NCBI GenBank assembly: GCA_003509545.1
Contig: DOLC01000002.1
Coordinates: 27,014-91,013 of the forward strand
Length of the DNA: 64,000 nucleotides
Direction: 5' to 3'
DNA from: Peptococcaceae bacterium
GTDB lineage: Bacteria; Bacillota; DSM-521; Neomoorellales; Neomoorellaceae
Shown piece after piece: positions 53,891 through 62,515 of the stretch. Every line of letters starts with the position of its first letter. Position 1 is the first letter of the stretch. The notes below the pieces were generated by a model. The model was not told the DNA's origin, made no database searches, and worked only from the letters and a program-made list of their open reading frames with translations. Position numbers and translations under genes: made by a program.

Positions 53891-54847
53891 TTGGACCGCT
53901 ATCGTTTTTACCAGATATGCGGCATAACTTCGGACCTGGCCATGGAGGCCCACGCCCTCCTGAGGGGGGCCACGCGCCAGGAAGTACCCGGGGTGAAGGA
54001 AGAAAAAGAAAGCCATCCCCAGGCCCAGGTCTCTATTATCACCATCTTCAACGAAGCAGGCGCCCGGGCATTAGGCAAACCCCAGGGTACATATATCACC
54101 ATCGAGGCCCCCTCTTTACTCGTGGCCGATCCCCCGGCCCACGAAGCCGTCGCCCGGCTAGTGGGCGAAAAACTTTCCTCCCTCCTGGCCTCCCTACAAG
54201 TGGGCCCTACGGATCCCGTTTTAGTGGTCGGGCTCGGAAACTGGCAGGCTACTCCCGACTCCCTGGGGCCCAAAGTGGTGGGGGATTTCACCGTAACCCG
54301 TCACCTGTGCAAGTACGCCCCCCAGAGCCTGCCCCCGGGCAGCCGGCCGGTAAGCGCACTGGCACCGGGGGTCCTGGGAACCACCGGTATAGAAACGGCC
54401 GAGATAATCCGCGGTGTGGTGGACCGCACCCAACCCAAGGCGGTAATAGCCATCGATGCCCTGGCGGCCACGGACCTGCGGCGCATCGGCACCAGCATCC
54501 AGATTACCAATACGGGTATTAGCCCCGGTTCCGGGGTAGGTAAACAGCGGGCGGCCATCAACAGGCAAACAATGGGGGTTCCGGTGGTGGCCGTAGGAAT
54601 ACCCACCGTGGTCCCAGCGGCCACTATAATCTACGAAACTTTATCCCAGGGGGCAGCCCTTTTCCCAGGCATAGACGGTTCACAGCTTGTGCAAAAGATC
54701 CTGCAGCCCTTCGGGGGCAATCTGACGGTCACCCCTAAAGAGATAGACGATCTTATCGCCAATCTGGCATGGGTGGTCGGAGCAGCTCTAAACCAAAGCC
54801 TCCATACTACCCTTTTACAGACCAGAACCGCCCTCCCCCTCCATTAA
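53891..54847 (+). CDS. gpr: Spore protease GPR
   Basis: A 318-residue germination protease that degrades alpha/beta SASPs when spores germinate. The N-terminal ITSDLAMEAH (near residue 11) resembles the SASP cleavage sequence and is the expected autoprocessing site of the zymogen. VVGLGNWQATPDSLGP near residue 117 and AIDALAATDLRRIGTSIQITNTGISPGSGVG near residue 195 are family landmarks. TTG 53891 is preceded by AGGGGGG; the frame is open further upstream but through AT-rich promoter sequence. It converges on an SASP gene, its substrate. Confidence 0.95.
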   Translation: MDRYRFYQICGITSDLAMEAHALLRGATRQEVPGVKEEKESHPQAQVSIITIFNEAGARALGKPQGTYITIEAPSLLVADPPAHEAVARLVGEKLSSLLASLQVGPTDPVLVVGLGNWQATPDSLGPKVVGDFTVTRHLCKYAPQSLPPGSRPVSALAPGVLGTTGIETAEIIRGVVDRTQPKAVIAIDALAATDLRRIGTSIQITNTGISPGSGVGKQRAAINRQTMGVPVVAVGIPTVVPAATIIYETLSQGAALFPGIDGSQLVQKILQPFGGNLTVTPKEIDDLIANLAWVVGAALNQSLHTTLLQTRTALPLH

Positions 54848-54856
54848 TACAAAAAA

Positions 54857-54876
54857 GGGCGGGAAGAACCCCGCCC
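54857..54876 (-). terminator. Terminator of the SASP gene
   Basis: GGGCGGG (54857-54863) pairs with CCCGCCC (54870-54876), followed on the minus strand by TTTTTT. It also lies just beyond the convergent gpr stop. Confidence 0.88.
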
Positions 54877-54897
54877 TCCGCAGGAAAAGAAGACGCC

Positions 54898-55290
54898 TTA
54901 ACCTATGGTCCCCGCACCGGCCGGGCCGCCGACCAGACCGGTCGACTGGGCGTTGTACTGCTGGGCATTGATATTCAACTTCTGGCCACCGGTAGTGAAA
55001 GCAGGATTGGGCCCGCTAATGCGGCCGGTCACCTGCTCGGCAGCACCGATTTCCACATCGCCACCAAGGCCACCGCCTGCGGCGGTCCCGGTCAGCGTTT
55101 GCTCATAGGCGGCGATCATCTTTTTCACCATGAGCCCTCCGACCGAACCGTTAACCTTGGAGGGGAGATCGCCGAGGTAGCCGGAGTAGTTGGAGATCCC
55201 CAGCTCGCTGGCTACTTCCTGCTTAAACCGCTCCATCTGGGCCCGCGCCTGGGGGATCAGTAGACGGTTGGTCCTACCTCCGCGCGGCAT
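54898..55290 (-). CDS. Alpha/beta-type small acid-soluble spore protein, with C-terminal extension
   Basis: A 130-residue SASP. The core (about residues 10-65) has the GPR cleavage motif KQEVASELG near residue 24 and the second conserved segment GSVGGLMVKKMIAAYEQ near residue 48, which bind DNA in spores. The following 60 residues are Gly/Ala/Gln/Asn-rich and unusual; typical SASPs are about 60-95 residues. A strong GGAGAAGGAGGTGA lies before the ATG, and a near-perfect sigma-G promoter lies upstream. Confidence 0.9.
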   Translation of the reverse strand: MPRGGRTNRLLIPQARAQMERFKQEVASELGISNYSGYLGDLPSKVNGSVGGLMVKKMIAAYEQTLTGTAAGGGLGGDVEIGAAEQVTGRISGPNPAFTTGGQKLNINAQQYNAQSTGLVGGPAGAGTIG

Positions 55291-55323
55291 CTTTCTTCAC
55301 CTCCTTCTCCTTTAATCTAGTTC

Positions 55324-55352
55324 TAGTATGCATCCCTAAGAAGGTTTTATGC
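55324..55352 (-). promoter_or_regulatory. Sigma-G promoter of the SASP gene
   Basis: On the minus strand GCATAA (55347-55352) and CATACTA (55324-55330) are 16 bases apart, an excellent match to the sigma-G boxes known from ssp genes. Confidence 0.78.
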
Positions 55353-55417
55353 TAAAATAAAACTAGTATTATTTGGTCAGCGAAACTTCTACTTTTATAC
55401 TAAGAAAAGAAAAAATA

Positions 55418-55436
55418 AGCCGGATTGCTACCGGCT
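55418..55436 (-). terminator. Terminator after the small two-repeat protein gene
   Basis: AGCCGG and CCGGCT arms with a 7-base loop, followed on the minus strand by TATTTTTTCTTTTC. It closes the acyltransferase/small-protein unit. Confidence 0.85.
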
Positions 55437-55830
55437 ACACCTTCCCACCATATTTTTCCACAATTTTTATAGCTTCCTCCGCCCGGTCCTCCGGAGCTAC
55501 AACCGTAACCAAAAATCCCTCGTTACCCGCCACGCCGTAATTGCACAGGCCCACACCGCTCACCGAAGGCTCGGCGGCCAAAAGGGCCCGGGTATCGGTT
55601 TTTACCGCCGGATGAATATCTTCACCGTAAAGGGTCAAACCGGTGACGGTGTTGGCCTGACTGGCCAGAGGGTTGTTGTAACGGTCGTCGAAACGGGTGC
55701 CGAACCGGCCCACCCGGTCCAGCTGCACATCCTGAAAGCCGGCCTTTTTCAGGGCGTTTACCACCTCCTGGGCTTTGGTGCTGCTGGCGAAGGATACCAA
55801 TAGCGACCTCTCTCCCGGATTTAACCGCAT
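55435..55830 (-). CDS. Small protein resembling general stress protein 17M domain
   Basis: A 131-residue soluble protein with two beta-alpha-beta halves (SLLVSFASSTKAQEVVNALKKAGF near residue 9 and GFLVTVVAPEDRAEEAIKIVEKYGG near residue 105). The fold pattern is like the GSP17M/heat-induced stress domain, but I do not recognise a specific family and give no function. ATG 55830 follows a GGAGG by about 14 bases, so the start is not certain. It lies 40 bases past the acyltransferase gene. Confidence 0.6.
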   Translation of the reverse strand: MRLNPGERSLLVSFASSTKAQEVVNALKKAGFQDVQLDRVGRFGTRFDDRYNNPLASQANTVTGLTLYGEDIHPAVKTDTRALLAAEPSVSGVGLCNYGVAGNEGFLVTVVAPEDRAEEAIKIVEKYGGKV

Positions 55831-55870
55831 ACCGCTGCACCTTACCTCCTCAAAATCTGCTTGATATGCT

Positions 55871-57085
55871 CTAGTCTGTCTTGAAAAACAGGCGGTCATG
55901 CGCTGCAGTACGCCCCTTCAGGCTTCCCCGGGGAAAGGCACTCTTTAAATCACCGGCCTCGCCAATGATAAAACGAGTATAGCGGCTGCTGCCCAGGAGA
56001 GCGCTCAAGAAAGCCGAAATTATTATTACCGCCGCCGGTTCCAGGACCGCTAACAGGGAACCGAACAGGCTAATATATTCCCAGCAATAGCTGTTAAAGA
56101 AATAGAGTACTGCAGGGTGAAGGAGATAAATCCCTAAAGAATTGGACGCCAGAAAGGAAACCGCTCCGGACATGAAACCCCTACCTTCGAGATAATAGGC
56201 CTTTTGGAAACAAAAGACAATAAGGGTTAGGCTGTATAAATAAATGCTGGGCTTAAAAACGCTGATGGTCAGAGCCCAGGACTGGCCCCTGTATAAGTAA
56301 AAATAAAAGTATTCGCCCACCACCCAGGCAGTGGTACAGAACAAAAGGATCAAGACGGCCTGCCGGTGATCCTGCAGCCACCGCCGCCATTTTTCCATGT
56401 ACAGGCCTGCAAGGGCGCCAAAAAGATAGTAAGGAAAATAAGAAAAGACGAGGCGGTCTTTGTAAAGCATGAACCATTCCGCCATACCGGCCAGGGGCGT
56501 ACCGGCTACTGCGGACTTTACCAGTTCCCCGTGCACCTCGAAGAGATAATGATAAAGGGCATAAAGGATGAGGCCCGCAAAGATAACAACCTTCGCCACA
56601 ACTTCCGGCCGCCGAGGTTTAAAAAAGGTAACGAGGAGGGGAAAGGCCAGGTAAAACTGGAGGGCCACCAAAATGTAATAGAGGTGACTGAAACCATTGC
56701 CGTTTAAGACATTCTGCCCCCATAAGGCCAGAAAACTGCCCCAGGAATTCCACTCGAGCATCCCAGAGATGCGTTTGACCAAGAGATAGAGGGCCGTCCA
56801 AATAATATAAGGTATAGCTACATTTTTCCATCTCCGGCTAAAAAAACGACGCAAATCAACTTTGCCCTCGCCATAATTATAAAAGAGCACAAGCCCTGTA
56901 ATGAACATGAAGACCTGGCGGCCGAACCGGAAGAGATTTACTCCCAGTTCCTGGACGATGCGAGTGTAAGGGTGTTCGACCGGCATTAACAGGTAGAAGC
57001 CCCATGCATGAATGAATACGATGGTTACCAGCCCGAAAACCCGCAGGTAGTCAACTTCACCAACATGGGGTTTTCCCACAGCCAC
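55871..57085 (-). CDS. Membrane acyltransferase family 3 protein
   Basis: A 404-residue polytopic protein with about ten helices. The N-terminal VDYLRVFGLVTIVFIHA (near residue 11) has the conserved Arg and His of acyltransferase-3 enzymes, and FMFITGLVLFYNYG near residue 59 is family-like. Members O-acetylate or O-succinylate surface sugars, peptidoglycan or lipids. The substrate is unknown; the SASP and gpr neighbours do not prove a spore role. It starts at GTG 57085 or at GTG two codons later. Confidence 0.82.
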   Translation of the reverse strand: MAVGKPHVGEVDYLRVFGLVTIVFIHAWGFYLLMPVEHPYTRIVQELGVNLFRFGRQVFMFITGLVLFYNYGEGKVDLRRFFSRRWKNVAIPYIIWTALYLLVKRISGMLEWNSWGSFLALWGQNVLNGNGFSHLYYILVALQFYLAFPLLVTFFKPRRPEVVAKVVIFAGLILYALYHYLFEVHGELVKSAVAGTPLAGMAEWFMLYKDRLVFSYFPYYLFGALAGLYMEKWRRWLQDHRQAVLILLFCTTAWVVGEYFYFYLYRGQSWALTISVFKPSIYLYSLTLIVFCFQKAYYLEGRGFMSGAVSFLASNSLGIYLLHPAVLYFFNSYCWEYISLFGSLLAVLEPAAVIIISAFLSALLGSSRYTRFIIGEAGDLKSAFPRGSLKGRTAAHDRLFFKTD

Positions 57086-57161
57086 CCCACCCTTTCACTG
57101 TCCATTTTAGAGCGCAGCCGAAAAGAAGCCGACGCACGGATAAAGGCTATACAGGAAGACA

Positions 57162-57180
57162 GAAAAAGGCCCCCGGGCCT
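57162..57180 (-). terminator. Terminator of recG
   Basis: AGGCC/GGCCT arms with a 4-base loop followed on the minus strand by TTTTTC, 50 bases past the recG stop. It separates recG from the acyltransferase gene. Confidence 0.72.
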
Positions 57181-57229
57181 GGACGAAACCTCCGAGCGGC
57201 CCGGCCGGACCCCTTTCCTTCCTTGAAAT

Positions 57230-59275
57230 CTATACCTCCCAGGAGGCCAGCTTTTCTTCGGCCAAAGCCTTCAGCCCGGCGTATTCCGGCCGCTCCAGGT
57301 ATCCCGATTGGATTAGAAAATGAGCGTCCTTACGCGCCTGCTCCAGCACCGCCAGATCCCGGGGAAACTGGGCCAGACGGAACTCGGGCCACCCGTGCTG
57401 GCGGGTACCGAAAAATTCTCCGGGTCCCCGCAACTGCAAATCGGCTTCGGCAATGGCAAAGCCGTCGTTGTTGTCCACCAGCACCTTTAGACGCCGGCCC
57501 GCTTCGCCGCGGTTGTTTTCGGTAATCAGCAAACAATAAGCCTGATGGCTGCTGCGGGCCACCCTGCCCCGGAGCTGGTGTAGTTGGGCCAAACCGTACC
57601 GCTCGGCGCCTTCGATAACTATAACCGTGGCATTGGGTACATCCACCCCTACCTCGATGACGGTGGTGCCCACCAGAATTTGAAGGTCTCCCCGGCGGAA
57701 ACGCTCCATAACCACTTCTTTTTCCGCCGGGCGGAGGCGCCCGTGGATCAGACCCACTTTAAAGGCCGGAAAGACCCTTTCCTGCAGCTCCCTGGCCCGC
57801 GCCGTAGCCGCAGCCGCCTCTTCGGTTTCCCTTCCCTCGATGAGGGGGCAGATTATATAAGCCTGCCTACCGGCCTGCACCTCCCTGGCCACCAGGCGGT
57901 AGGCCTGACCCCGCTGGCGGCCAGTCAAGACATAAGTGGCCACCGGTCTTCTGCCAGGGGGCAGTTCGTCGATAAGGGAAACATCCAAATCGCCATAAGC
58001 CACCAGGGCCAGGGTTCTCGGGATGGGGGTGGCCGTCATGACCAGCAGGTCGGGCGTGCTCCCCTTGGCCGGCAACTGGGCCCGCTGGCGCACGCCAAAA
58101 CGGTGTTGCTCATCGATTACTGCTAAGCCCAAGGCCCTAAATTTTACGCCCTCCTGAATGAGGGCATGGGTTCCTACTACCACCGATATCTGTCCACCCT
58201 CCAGCCCCGCAAGAACCCGTTCCTTCTCCCGGCGGTTGGTACTACCGGTTAAAAGGGCTACCGGTAGACCCAGCGAGCCCAGCAGTCGTCTGAAATTCAG
58301 AAAATGCTGCTCGGCCAAAACTTCCGTCGGTACCATAAGGGCCCCCTGCCAACCCCCGGAAGCCGCCTTTACCAGGGCCGCCGCAGCCACGATGGTCTTG
58401 CCGGAACCAACGTCTCCCTGCAGGAGGCGGGCCATGGGGCGAGGGGCTTCCATATCGCTAAAGATCTCATCCAGGACTCGCCTTTGGGCACGGGTAAGGG
58501 AAAAAGGGAGATTCCGGAGAAAGGTGTTTACCAGGGTGTTGTCCCGGCTGTGGGCAATTCCCCCTCCCCCTCCCACGTTCCGCCGCCGGTGCATGGCCAG
58601 GGCCAGCTCCCAAACCAGCAGTTCCTCGTAAATCAGCCTTCTTCTGGCCTGGTGGAGGTCCTCTTCCTCCGAGGGAAAATGAATGTCCCTCAGGGCTTTG
58701 GCCAGGGGTACCAGCCGGTATTTGTGCCGCCACTCCAGGGGGAGGGTTTCCCTAACATGGGGCAGGTATTCCGCCAGGGCTTGATAGGTCACCAGCCGGT
58801 GCCACCTCTGGGTCAACCCCGCAGACGAAGGGTAAAAGGGGACCAGATAGCCGGTATTCAACCCGGTAGATTCTCCCTCGAGAAGTTCGTAATCATCGAC
58901 CTGTATCTCCGGTAAGAGAGAACGACGTCTCACCGTGCCGGTGAGGAAAACACGGCTTCCGGGCGGCAGCCGCCTCTTGATATAGGTTTGATTGTACCAT
59001 ACTGCATATCCTCTGCCGCCTTCACCTTCTATTTCGGCCCTCACGAGGGTCAGACGGGGGCGTAGGTTCCTTTCCTCCCATCCTACTACGGTGACCAGCA
59101 CCGTAACCCTATTCCCCGGCATTAACCCGTCGAGGCTGGCTAACCGGCGGCGGTCTTCATAACGCCGGGGGAAGTGATAGATCAGGTCCCTCACTGTCCT
59201 TATGCCGAGCTTCTCCAGCCTCATCCTGCGCTGGGGTCCCACGCATTTGAGGTCGGCCACCGGCCTGTTGTCCAT
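57230..59275 (-). CDS. recG: ATP-dependent DNA helicase RecG
   Basis: A 681-residue helicase that remodels stalled forks and Holliday junctions. The N-terminal wedge/OB domain (to about 190) contains PRRYEDRR near residue 40. Helicase motifs follow: GDVGSGKTIVA near residue 291, DEQHRFGV near residue 390, TATPIPRTL near residue 418 and the C-terminal motif VI region HQLRGRVARSSHQ near residue 568. The frame extends upstream to 59347, but those residues come from family-1 repeat DNA; ATG 59275 gives the standard length. Confidence 0.95.
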   Translation of the reverse strand: MDNRPVADLKCVGPQRRMRLEKLGIRTVRDLIYHFPRRYEDRRRLASLDGLMPGNRVTVLVTVVGWEERNLRPRLTLVRAEIEGEGGRGYAVWYNQTYIKRRLPPGSRVFLTGTVRRRSLLPEIQVDDYELLEGESTGLNTGYLVPFYPSSAGLTQRWHRLVTYQALAEYLPHVRETLPLEWRHKYRLVPLAKALRDIHFPSEEEDLHQARRRLIYEELLVWELALAMHRRRNVGGGGGIAHSRDNTLVNTFLRNLPFSLTRAQRRVLDEIFSDMEAPRPMARLLQGDVGSGKTIVAAAALVKAASGGWQGALMVPTEVLAEQHFLNFRRLLGSLGLPVALLTGSTNRREKERVLAGLEGGQISVVVGTHALIQEGVKFRALGLAVIDEQHRFGVRQRAQLPAKGSTPDLLVMTATPIPRTLALVAYGDLDVSLIDELPPGRRPVATYVLTGRQRGQAYRLVAREVQAGRQAYIICPLIEGRETEEAAAATARARELQERVFPAFKVGLIHGRLRPAEKEVVMERFRRGDLQILVGTTVIEVGVDVPNATVIVIEGAERYGLAQLHQLRGRVARSSHQAYCLLITENNRGEAGRRLKVLVDNNDGFAIAEADLQLRGPGEFFGTRQHGWPEFRLAQFPRDLAVLEQARKDAHFLIQSGYLERPEYAGLKALAEEKLASWEV

Positions 59276-59291
59276 GGCTTTGACTAAACCT

Positions 59292-59408
59292 CTCCTGCTC
59301 CGAAAATAGCTTCTATCCGGGCCGGCCGGCATTGTTTTTGTTTGCATGCCGGCCCGTCCTTTTCATCTTTCTGCTGGTGCCGCGCAGGCGGCATGGATGT
59401 CTACCACC
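59292..59408 (-). repeat. Dispersed ~100-bp structured repeat, family 1, copy 3
   Basis: This copy lies between the DUF1858 gene and recG, with the conserved CCGAAAATAG box, the GCCGGCAT/ATGCCGGC hairpin and the GCCGC-GCAG-GCGGC hairpin. It resembles copies at 19707-19815 and 28459-28560. On the minus strand it starts one or two bases past the DUF1858 stop. Confidence 0.82.
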
Positions 59409-59644
59409 TAGAACCGATTCTTTACGGCCTCATTGAGGTCGGCCAGCAGTTCCTCCAAATCGATGCCGTGAATACGGGCCCCGCTTTCAATGGTCTCCGC
59501 CATGGCCCCCATGCAGGTGAGACATCCCATCCCGTGGCGGGCAAAAACCGAGCGCACCTCGGGATAGGCCTGCAATACCTCCATGATAGACAAATCCTTG
59601 GTGATCCTCCGGAAAAGGACTTTTTTCTGCGGGCCGCCGCCCAT
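59408..59644 (-). CDS. DUF1858 domain protein (prismane-associated redox disulfide type)
   Basis: A 78-residue protein of the DUF1858 family, often found alone or fused to hybrid-cluster proteins. It has ITKDLSIMEVLQAYPEVRSVFARHGMGCLTCMGA, with the paired cysteines CLTC near residue 41. The function is unclear; a redox or metal role is inferred from the cysteines. ATG 59644 is eight bases after AAGGGG. Confidence 0.85.
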   Translation of the reverse strand: MGGGPQKKVLFRRITKDLSIMEVLQAYPEVRSVFARHGMGCLTCMGAMAETIESGARIHGIDLEELLADLNEAVKNRF

Positions 59645-59779
59645 GCTGTTCACCCCTTACGATTTTCCCTACTCTTATTTTCGTCATGTGCCCATTATTT
59701 CCTGCTAGATTCTCTCCCTACCTTCCGGCCCCCTCCGGGCTACGGGCTCTTGGAAGAATCCCTGCCGGCGACCTCACCC

Positions 59780-59808
59780 TTGCACGGTAGGGCCAACTCT
59801 GGTAAAAT
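59780..59808 (+). promoter_or_regulatory. Promoter of rpmB
   Basis: TTGCAC (59780-59785) and TAAAAT (59803-59808) with a 17-base spacer lie about 35 bases upstream of the rpmB start codon on the plus strand. Confidence 0.72.
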
Positions 59809-59843
59809 TACCGCGTGGTACTTCTTACGAGGGGTGAATATAC

Positions 59844-60032
59844 ATGGCCGTTTGCAGCATCTGCGGTAAGAAAAGCGTTGTCGGCAACCAGATAAGCCAT
59901 TCCAACATCAAAACCAAAAGGCAGTGGCGGCCCAACCTCCAGCGGGTAAGAGCCGTCGTCAACGGTACACGCCGGCGGATTTATGTTTGTACCCGCTGCT
60001 TGCGTTCCGGGAAGGTGCAGCGTGCCCTGTAA
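59844..60032 (+). CDS. rpmB: Ribosomal protein L28
   Basis: A 62-residue L28 that keeps four zinc-ligand-type cysteines (CSICGK near residue 4, CTRCLRSGK near residue 49). SHSNIKTKRQWRPNLQ near residue 19 is diagnostic. GAGGGGTG precedes the ATG. It is transcribed opposite to recG and the rib genes. Confidence 0.96.
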   Translation: MAVCSICGKKSVVGNQISHSNIKTKRQWRPNLQRVRAVVNGTRRRIYVCTRCLRSGKVQRAL

Positions 60033-60044
60033 GAGGGGCTGGGC

Positions 60045-60081
60045 AGAGGGGCCCGGGCCGCCATGAGAGGCCCGGGCCTCT
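60045..60081. terminator. Bidirectional hairpin between rpmB and ribH
   Basis: AGAGG(GG)CCCGGGCC at 60045-60059 pairs with GGCCCGGGCCTCT at 60069-60081, a 13-bp stem with a two-base bulge. It separates two convergent genes. The U tract is poor. Confidence 0.7.
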
Positions 60082-60086
60082 AGTAT

Positions 60087-60557
60087 TTACGCTAGCTCCC
60101 TGAACAGGTTAGCCATTTCCATGGCCGCCATGGCGGCTTCAAAGCCCTTGTTCCCTGCCTTGGTACCGGCCCTCTCAATGGCCTGCTCCAGGGTATCAGC
60201 CGTAATGACACCGTAAATTACCGGGCGCTGGCTGCCCAGAGCCACCTGGGCGATGCCCTTGGTCACCTCCGCGGCCACGTATTCAAAATGGGGAGTGGCT
60301 CCGCGGATGACCGCCCCCAGGCAAATAACGGCATCATACCCGCGCTGGACCATTTTTTGGGCCGTGACGGGTATTTCAAAGGCCCCCGGCACCCAAACGA
60401 CATCCACGGCATCGGGACCCGCGCCGTGGCGCTCCAGGGCGTCCAGGGCACCTGATAACAAGCGGCTGGTTATAAACTCATTGAACCGGCTGACCACAAT
60501 GCCGAATCTCAACCCCTCGGCCGTCAGTTTCCCTTGTAAAGTACGCACTGCCTTCAA
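60087..60557 (-). CDS. ribH: 6,7-dimethyl-8-ribityllumazine synthase
   Basis: A 156-residue lumazine synthase. [18 protein letters not shown] starts near residue 17, [16 protein letters not shown] near residue 54 and [19 protein letters not shown] near residue 79, which holds the catalytic histidine. It joins the RibA and RibB products to make lumazine for RibE. It is the last gene of the rib operon. Confidence 0.97.
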   Translation of the reverse strand: MKAVRTLQGKLTAEGLRFGIVVSRFNEFITSRLLSGALDALERHGAGPDAVDVVWVPGAFEIPVTAQKMVQRGYDAVICLGAVIRGATPHFEYVAAEVTKGIAQVALGSQRPVIYGVITADTLEQAIERAGTKAGNKGFEAAMAAMEMANLFRELA

Positions 60558-60575
60558 CCTCCATCTCGCCGGGAT

Positions 60576-61787
60576 TTAACTTATGTGGAGCAGGTGACCT
60601 AGCTTGTCCTTTTTAGCCTTAAGGTAGCGCCGGTTAACCCCGTTAGGCTGAATTTCCAAAGGGATCCGCTCGACCACTTTAAGCCCGTACCCCTCTAGAC
60701 CCGCTATTTTACGGGGATTATTGGTGAGCAGCCTCAGTTCCCGGATGCCCAGGTCTACCAGGATCTGAGCTCCAAGGCCGTAATCCCGTAGATCGGCGGG
60801 GAATCCCAGGGCTTCGTTGGCCTCAACGGTATCCTTGCCTTCTTCCTGGAGCCGGTAGGCCTTTATTTTGTTCAACAGGCCAATACCCCTTCCTTCCTGC
60901 CGCATATAGAGCAGCACGCCCCGTCCCTCGGCCTCGATCATGGCCAGGGCCCGAGCCAGCTGTTCCCCGCAGTCGCAACGACAAGATCCGAAGACGTCGC
61001 CGGTCAGGCATTCGGAATGGACCCGCACCAGGACCGGCCGGCCGTCACCCACTTCGCCCTTTACCAGGGCCAGGTGGCCCTGCTTTTCCAGAACATCTTC
61101 ATAGGCGATGGCCCGAAAGTGGCCATAACGGGTAGGTAGATTAGTTTCGGCCACACGCCGTATTAATTTCTCCGTACGCCGCCGGTACTTAATTAAATCG
61201 GCAATGGTGATGATTTTTAGTCCGTGGCGTCGGCAGAATTCCATTAACTGGGGTACCCGGGCCATGGTACCGTCATCGTTCATAATCTCACAGATAACCC
61301 CGGCCGGGTACAACCCTGCCAGGCGGGCCAGGTCCACCGCCGCCTCGGTATGACCGGCCCGTCTTAACACCCCTCCCTCCCGCGCCCTCAAGGGAAAAAT
61401 ATGGCCCGGCCGCCGTAGGTCCTCCGGCCTGGTTGCGGGATCGATGAGCTTTTTGATGGTCACGGCCCTTTCATAAGCAGATATCCCCGTGGTAACCTCG
61501 GCGGCATCCACGGAGACGGTGAAGGCCGTACCCAGGGATTCGGTATTGTCCTGGACCATCAACTCCAGCCCCAGCTCATCCAGCCGGCTTCCTGTCATAG
61601 GCACACAAATGAGGCCCCGGGCATGGGTGGCCATGAAATTGACTATCTCCGGGGTGACTTTTTCCGCCGCCGCCACCACGTCTCCCTCGTTTTCCCGGTC
61701 TTCATCGTCCACTACGACTATCATTTTACCTTCTTTGAGATCCTCGAGGGCTTCCTCAATGGTATTAAACTTGAGTGTCCCACACAA
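60576..61787 (-). CDS. ribBA: Bifunctional 3,4-dihydroxy-2-butanone-4-phosphate synthase / GTP cyclohydrolase II
   Basis: A 403-residue fusion. Residues 1-200 are the DHBP synthase ([17 protein letters not shown] near residue 22, [15 protein letters not shown] near residue 124). Residues 205-400 are GTP cyclohydrolase II with the zinc site [18 protein letters not shown] near residue 259 and [11 protein letters not shown] near residue 292. It feeds both branches of riboflavin synthesis. It starts at TTG 61787 after GGGAGGGA. Confidence 0.96.
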   Translation of the reverse strand: MCGTLKFNTIEEALEDLKEGKMIVVVDDEDRENEGDVVAAAEKVTPEIVNFMATHARGLICVPMTGSRLDELGLELMVQDNTESLGTAFTVSVDAAEVTTGISAYERAVTIKKLIDPATRPEDLRRPGHIFPLRAREGGVLRRAGHTEAAVDLARLAGLYPAGVICEIMNDDGTMARVPQLMEFCRRHGLKIITIADLIKYRRRTEKLIRRVAETNLPTRYGHFRAIAYEDVLEKQGHLALVKGEVGDGRPVLVRVHSECLTGDVFGSCRCDCGEQLARALAMIEAEGRGVLLYMRQEGRGIGLLNKIKAYRLQEEGKDTVEANEALGFPADLRDYGLGAQILVDLGIRELRLLTNNPRKIAGLEGYGLKVVERIPLEIQPNGVNRRYLKAKKDKLGHLLHIS

Positions 61788-61804
61788 TCCCTTTGTCCCT
61801 CCCT

Positions 61805-62452
61805 TTAAACAAAGCCGTACCGGGCGAGGAAATCCATATTCAACCCGGCAGACCCTTCCGAGTCCCGGGCTCGGAGAAGCCCTTCCAAGTAACGGGCCAG
61901 CCAGTCCACCTCCATGTTGACCTCGTCCCCTACCCGTTTACGGCCCAAGACGGTTTCCCTTAAGGTATGGGGTATCAGCCCTACACTAAAGCTGTCTCCC
62001 CGACGGGCGATCACGGTGAGGCTGGTGCCGTCCAGGGCCACCGAGCCCTTGGGTACTACGTAAGGCCGTACGTTAGGGGGCAATTCCAGCTCTAGCTCCT
62101 CGGCCGTGCCCACCCTGCGACGGCTCAAGATGCGAACCACTCCGTCAACGTGGCCGCTTACCAGGTGGCCCCCCAGCCGGTCCCCCAGGCGCAGGGCCCG
62201 CTCCAGATTGACGCCTTCCCCGGGCCTCAAGCGGCCGAGGTTGGTGACCCGCAGGGTTTCGGCCATCATTTCCACCGCTAATCCGTCGTCCAGGAGCTCC
62301 ACAACGGTCAGGCATACACCGTTCACCGCCACGCTGTCGCCGATTTGGGTTCCTTCCAAAACCTTGCGGGCCCCTATGACCAGCCGAGCGTTCTCGCCCT
62401 CGAGTTTTAGGTTTCTAACCGTACCAATTTCTTCTATAATACCTGTAAACAT
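61805..62452 (-). CDS. ribE: Riboflavin synthase alpha chain
   Basis: A 215-residue riboflavin synthase with two lumazine-binding barrels. The first starts [12 protein letters not shown] and contains [10 protein letters not shown] near residue 47. The second contains [14 protein letters not shown] near residue 96 and [10 protein letters not shown] near residue 145. It dismutates two lumazines to riboflavin. ATG 62452 follows AGGAGAAGG and gives family length; 13 earlier codons in frame are not needed. Confidence 0.96.
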   Translation of the reverse strand: MFTGIIEEIGTVRNLKLEGENARLVIGARKVLEGTQIGDSVAVNGVCLTVVELLDDGLAVEMMAETLRVTNLGRLRPGEGVNLERALRLGDRLGGHLVSGHVDGVVRILSRRRVGTAEELELELPPNVRPYVVPKGSVALDGTSLTVIARRGDSFSVGLIPHTLRETVLGRKRVGDEVNMEVDWLARYLEGLLRARDSEGSAGLNMDFLARYGFV

Positions 62453-62515
62453 GCCGTACCCTTCTCCTACGAAAATAGCCTTCTCATTCATGGTTCGTAG
62501 AGAGGGCGCCGGCCC

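Noticed and set aside
59276..59347. Extended N-terminus of RecG
   Set aside because: These codons are encoded by the family-1 repeat and the same peptide type appears at RibD's end; RecG length is normal from ATG 59275.
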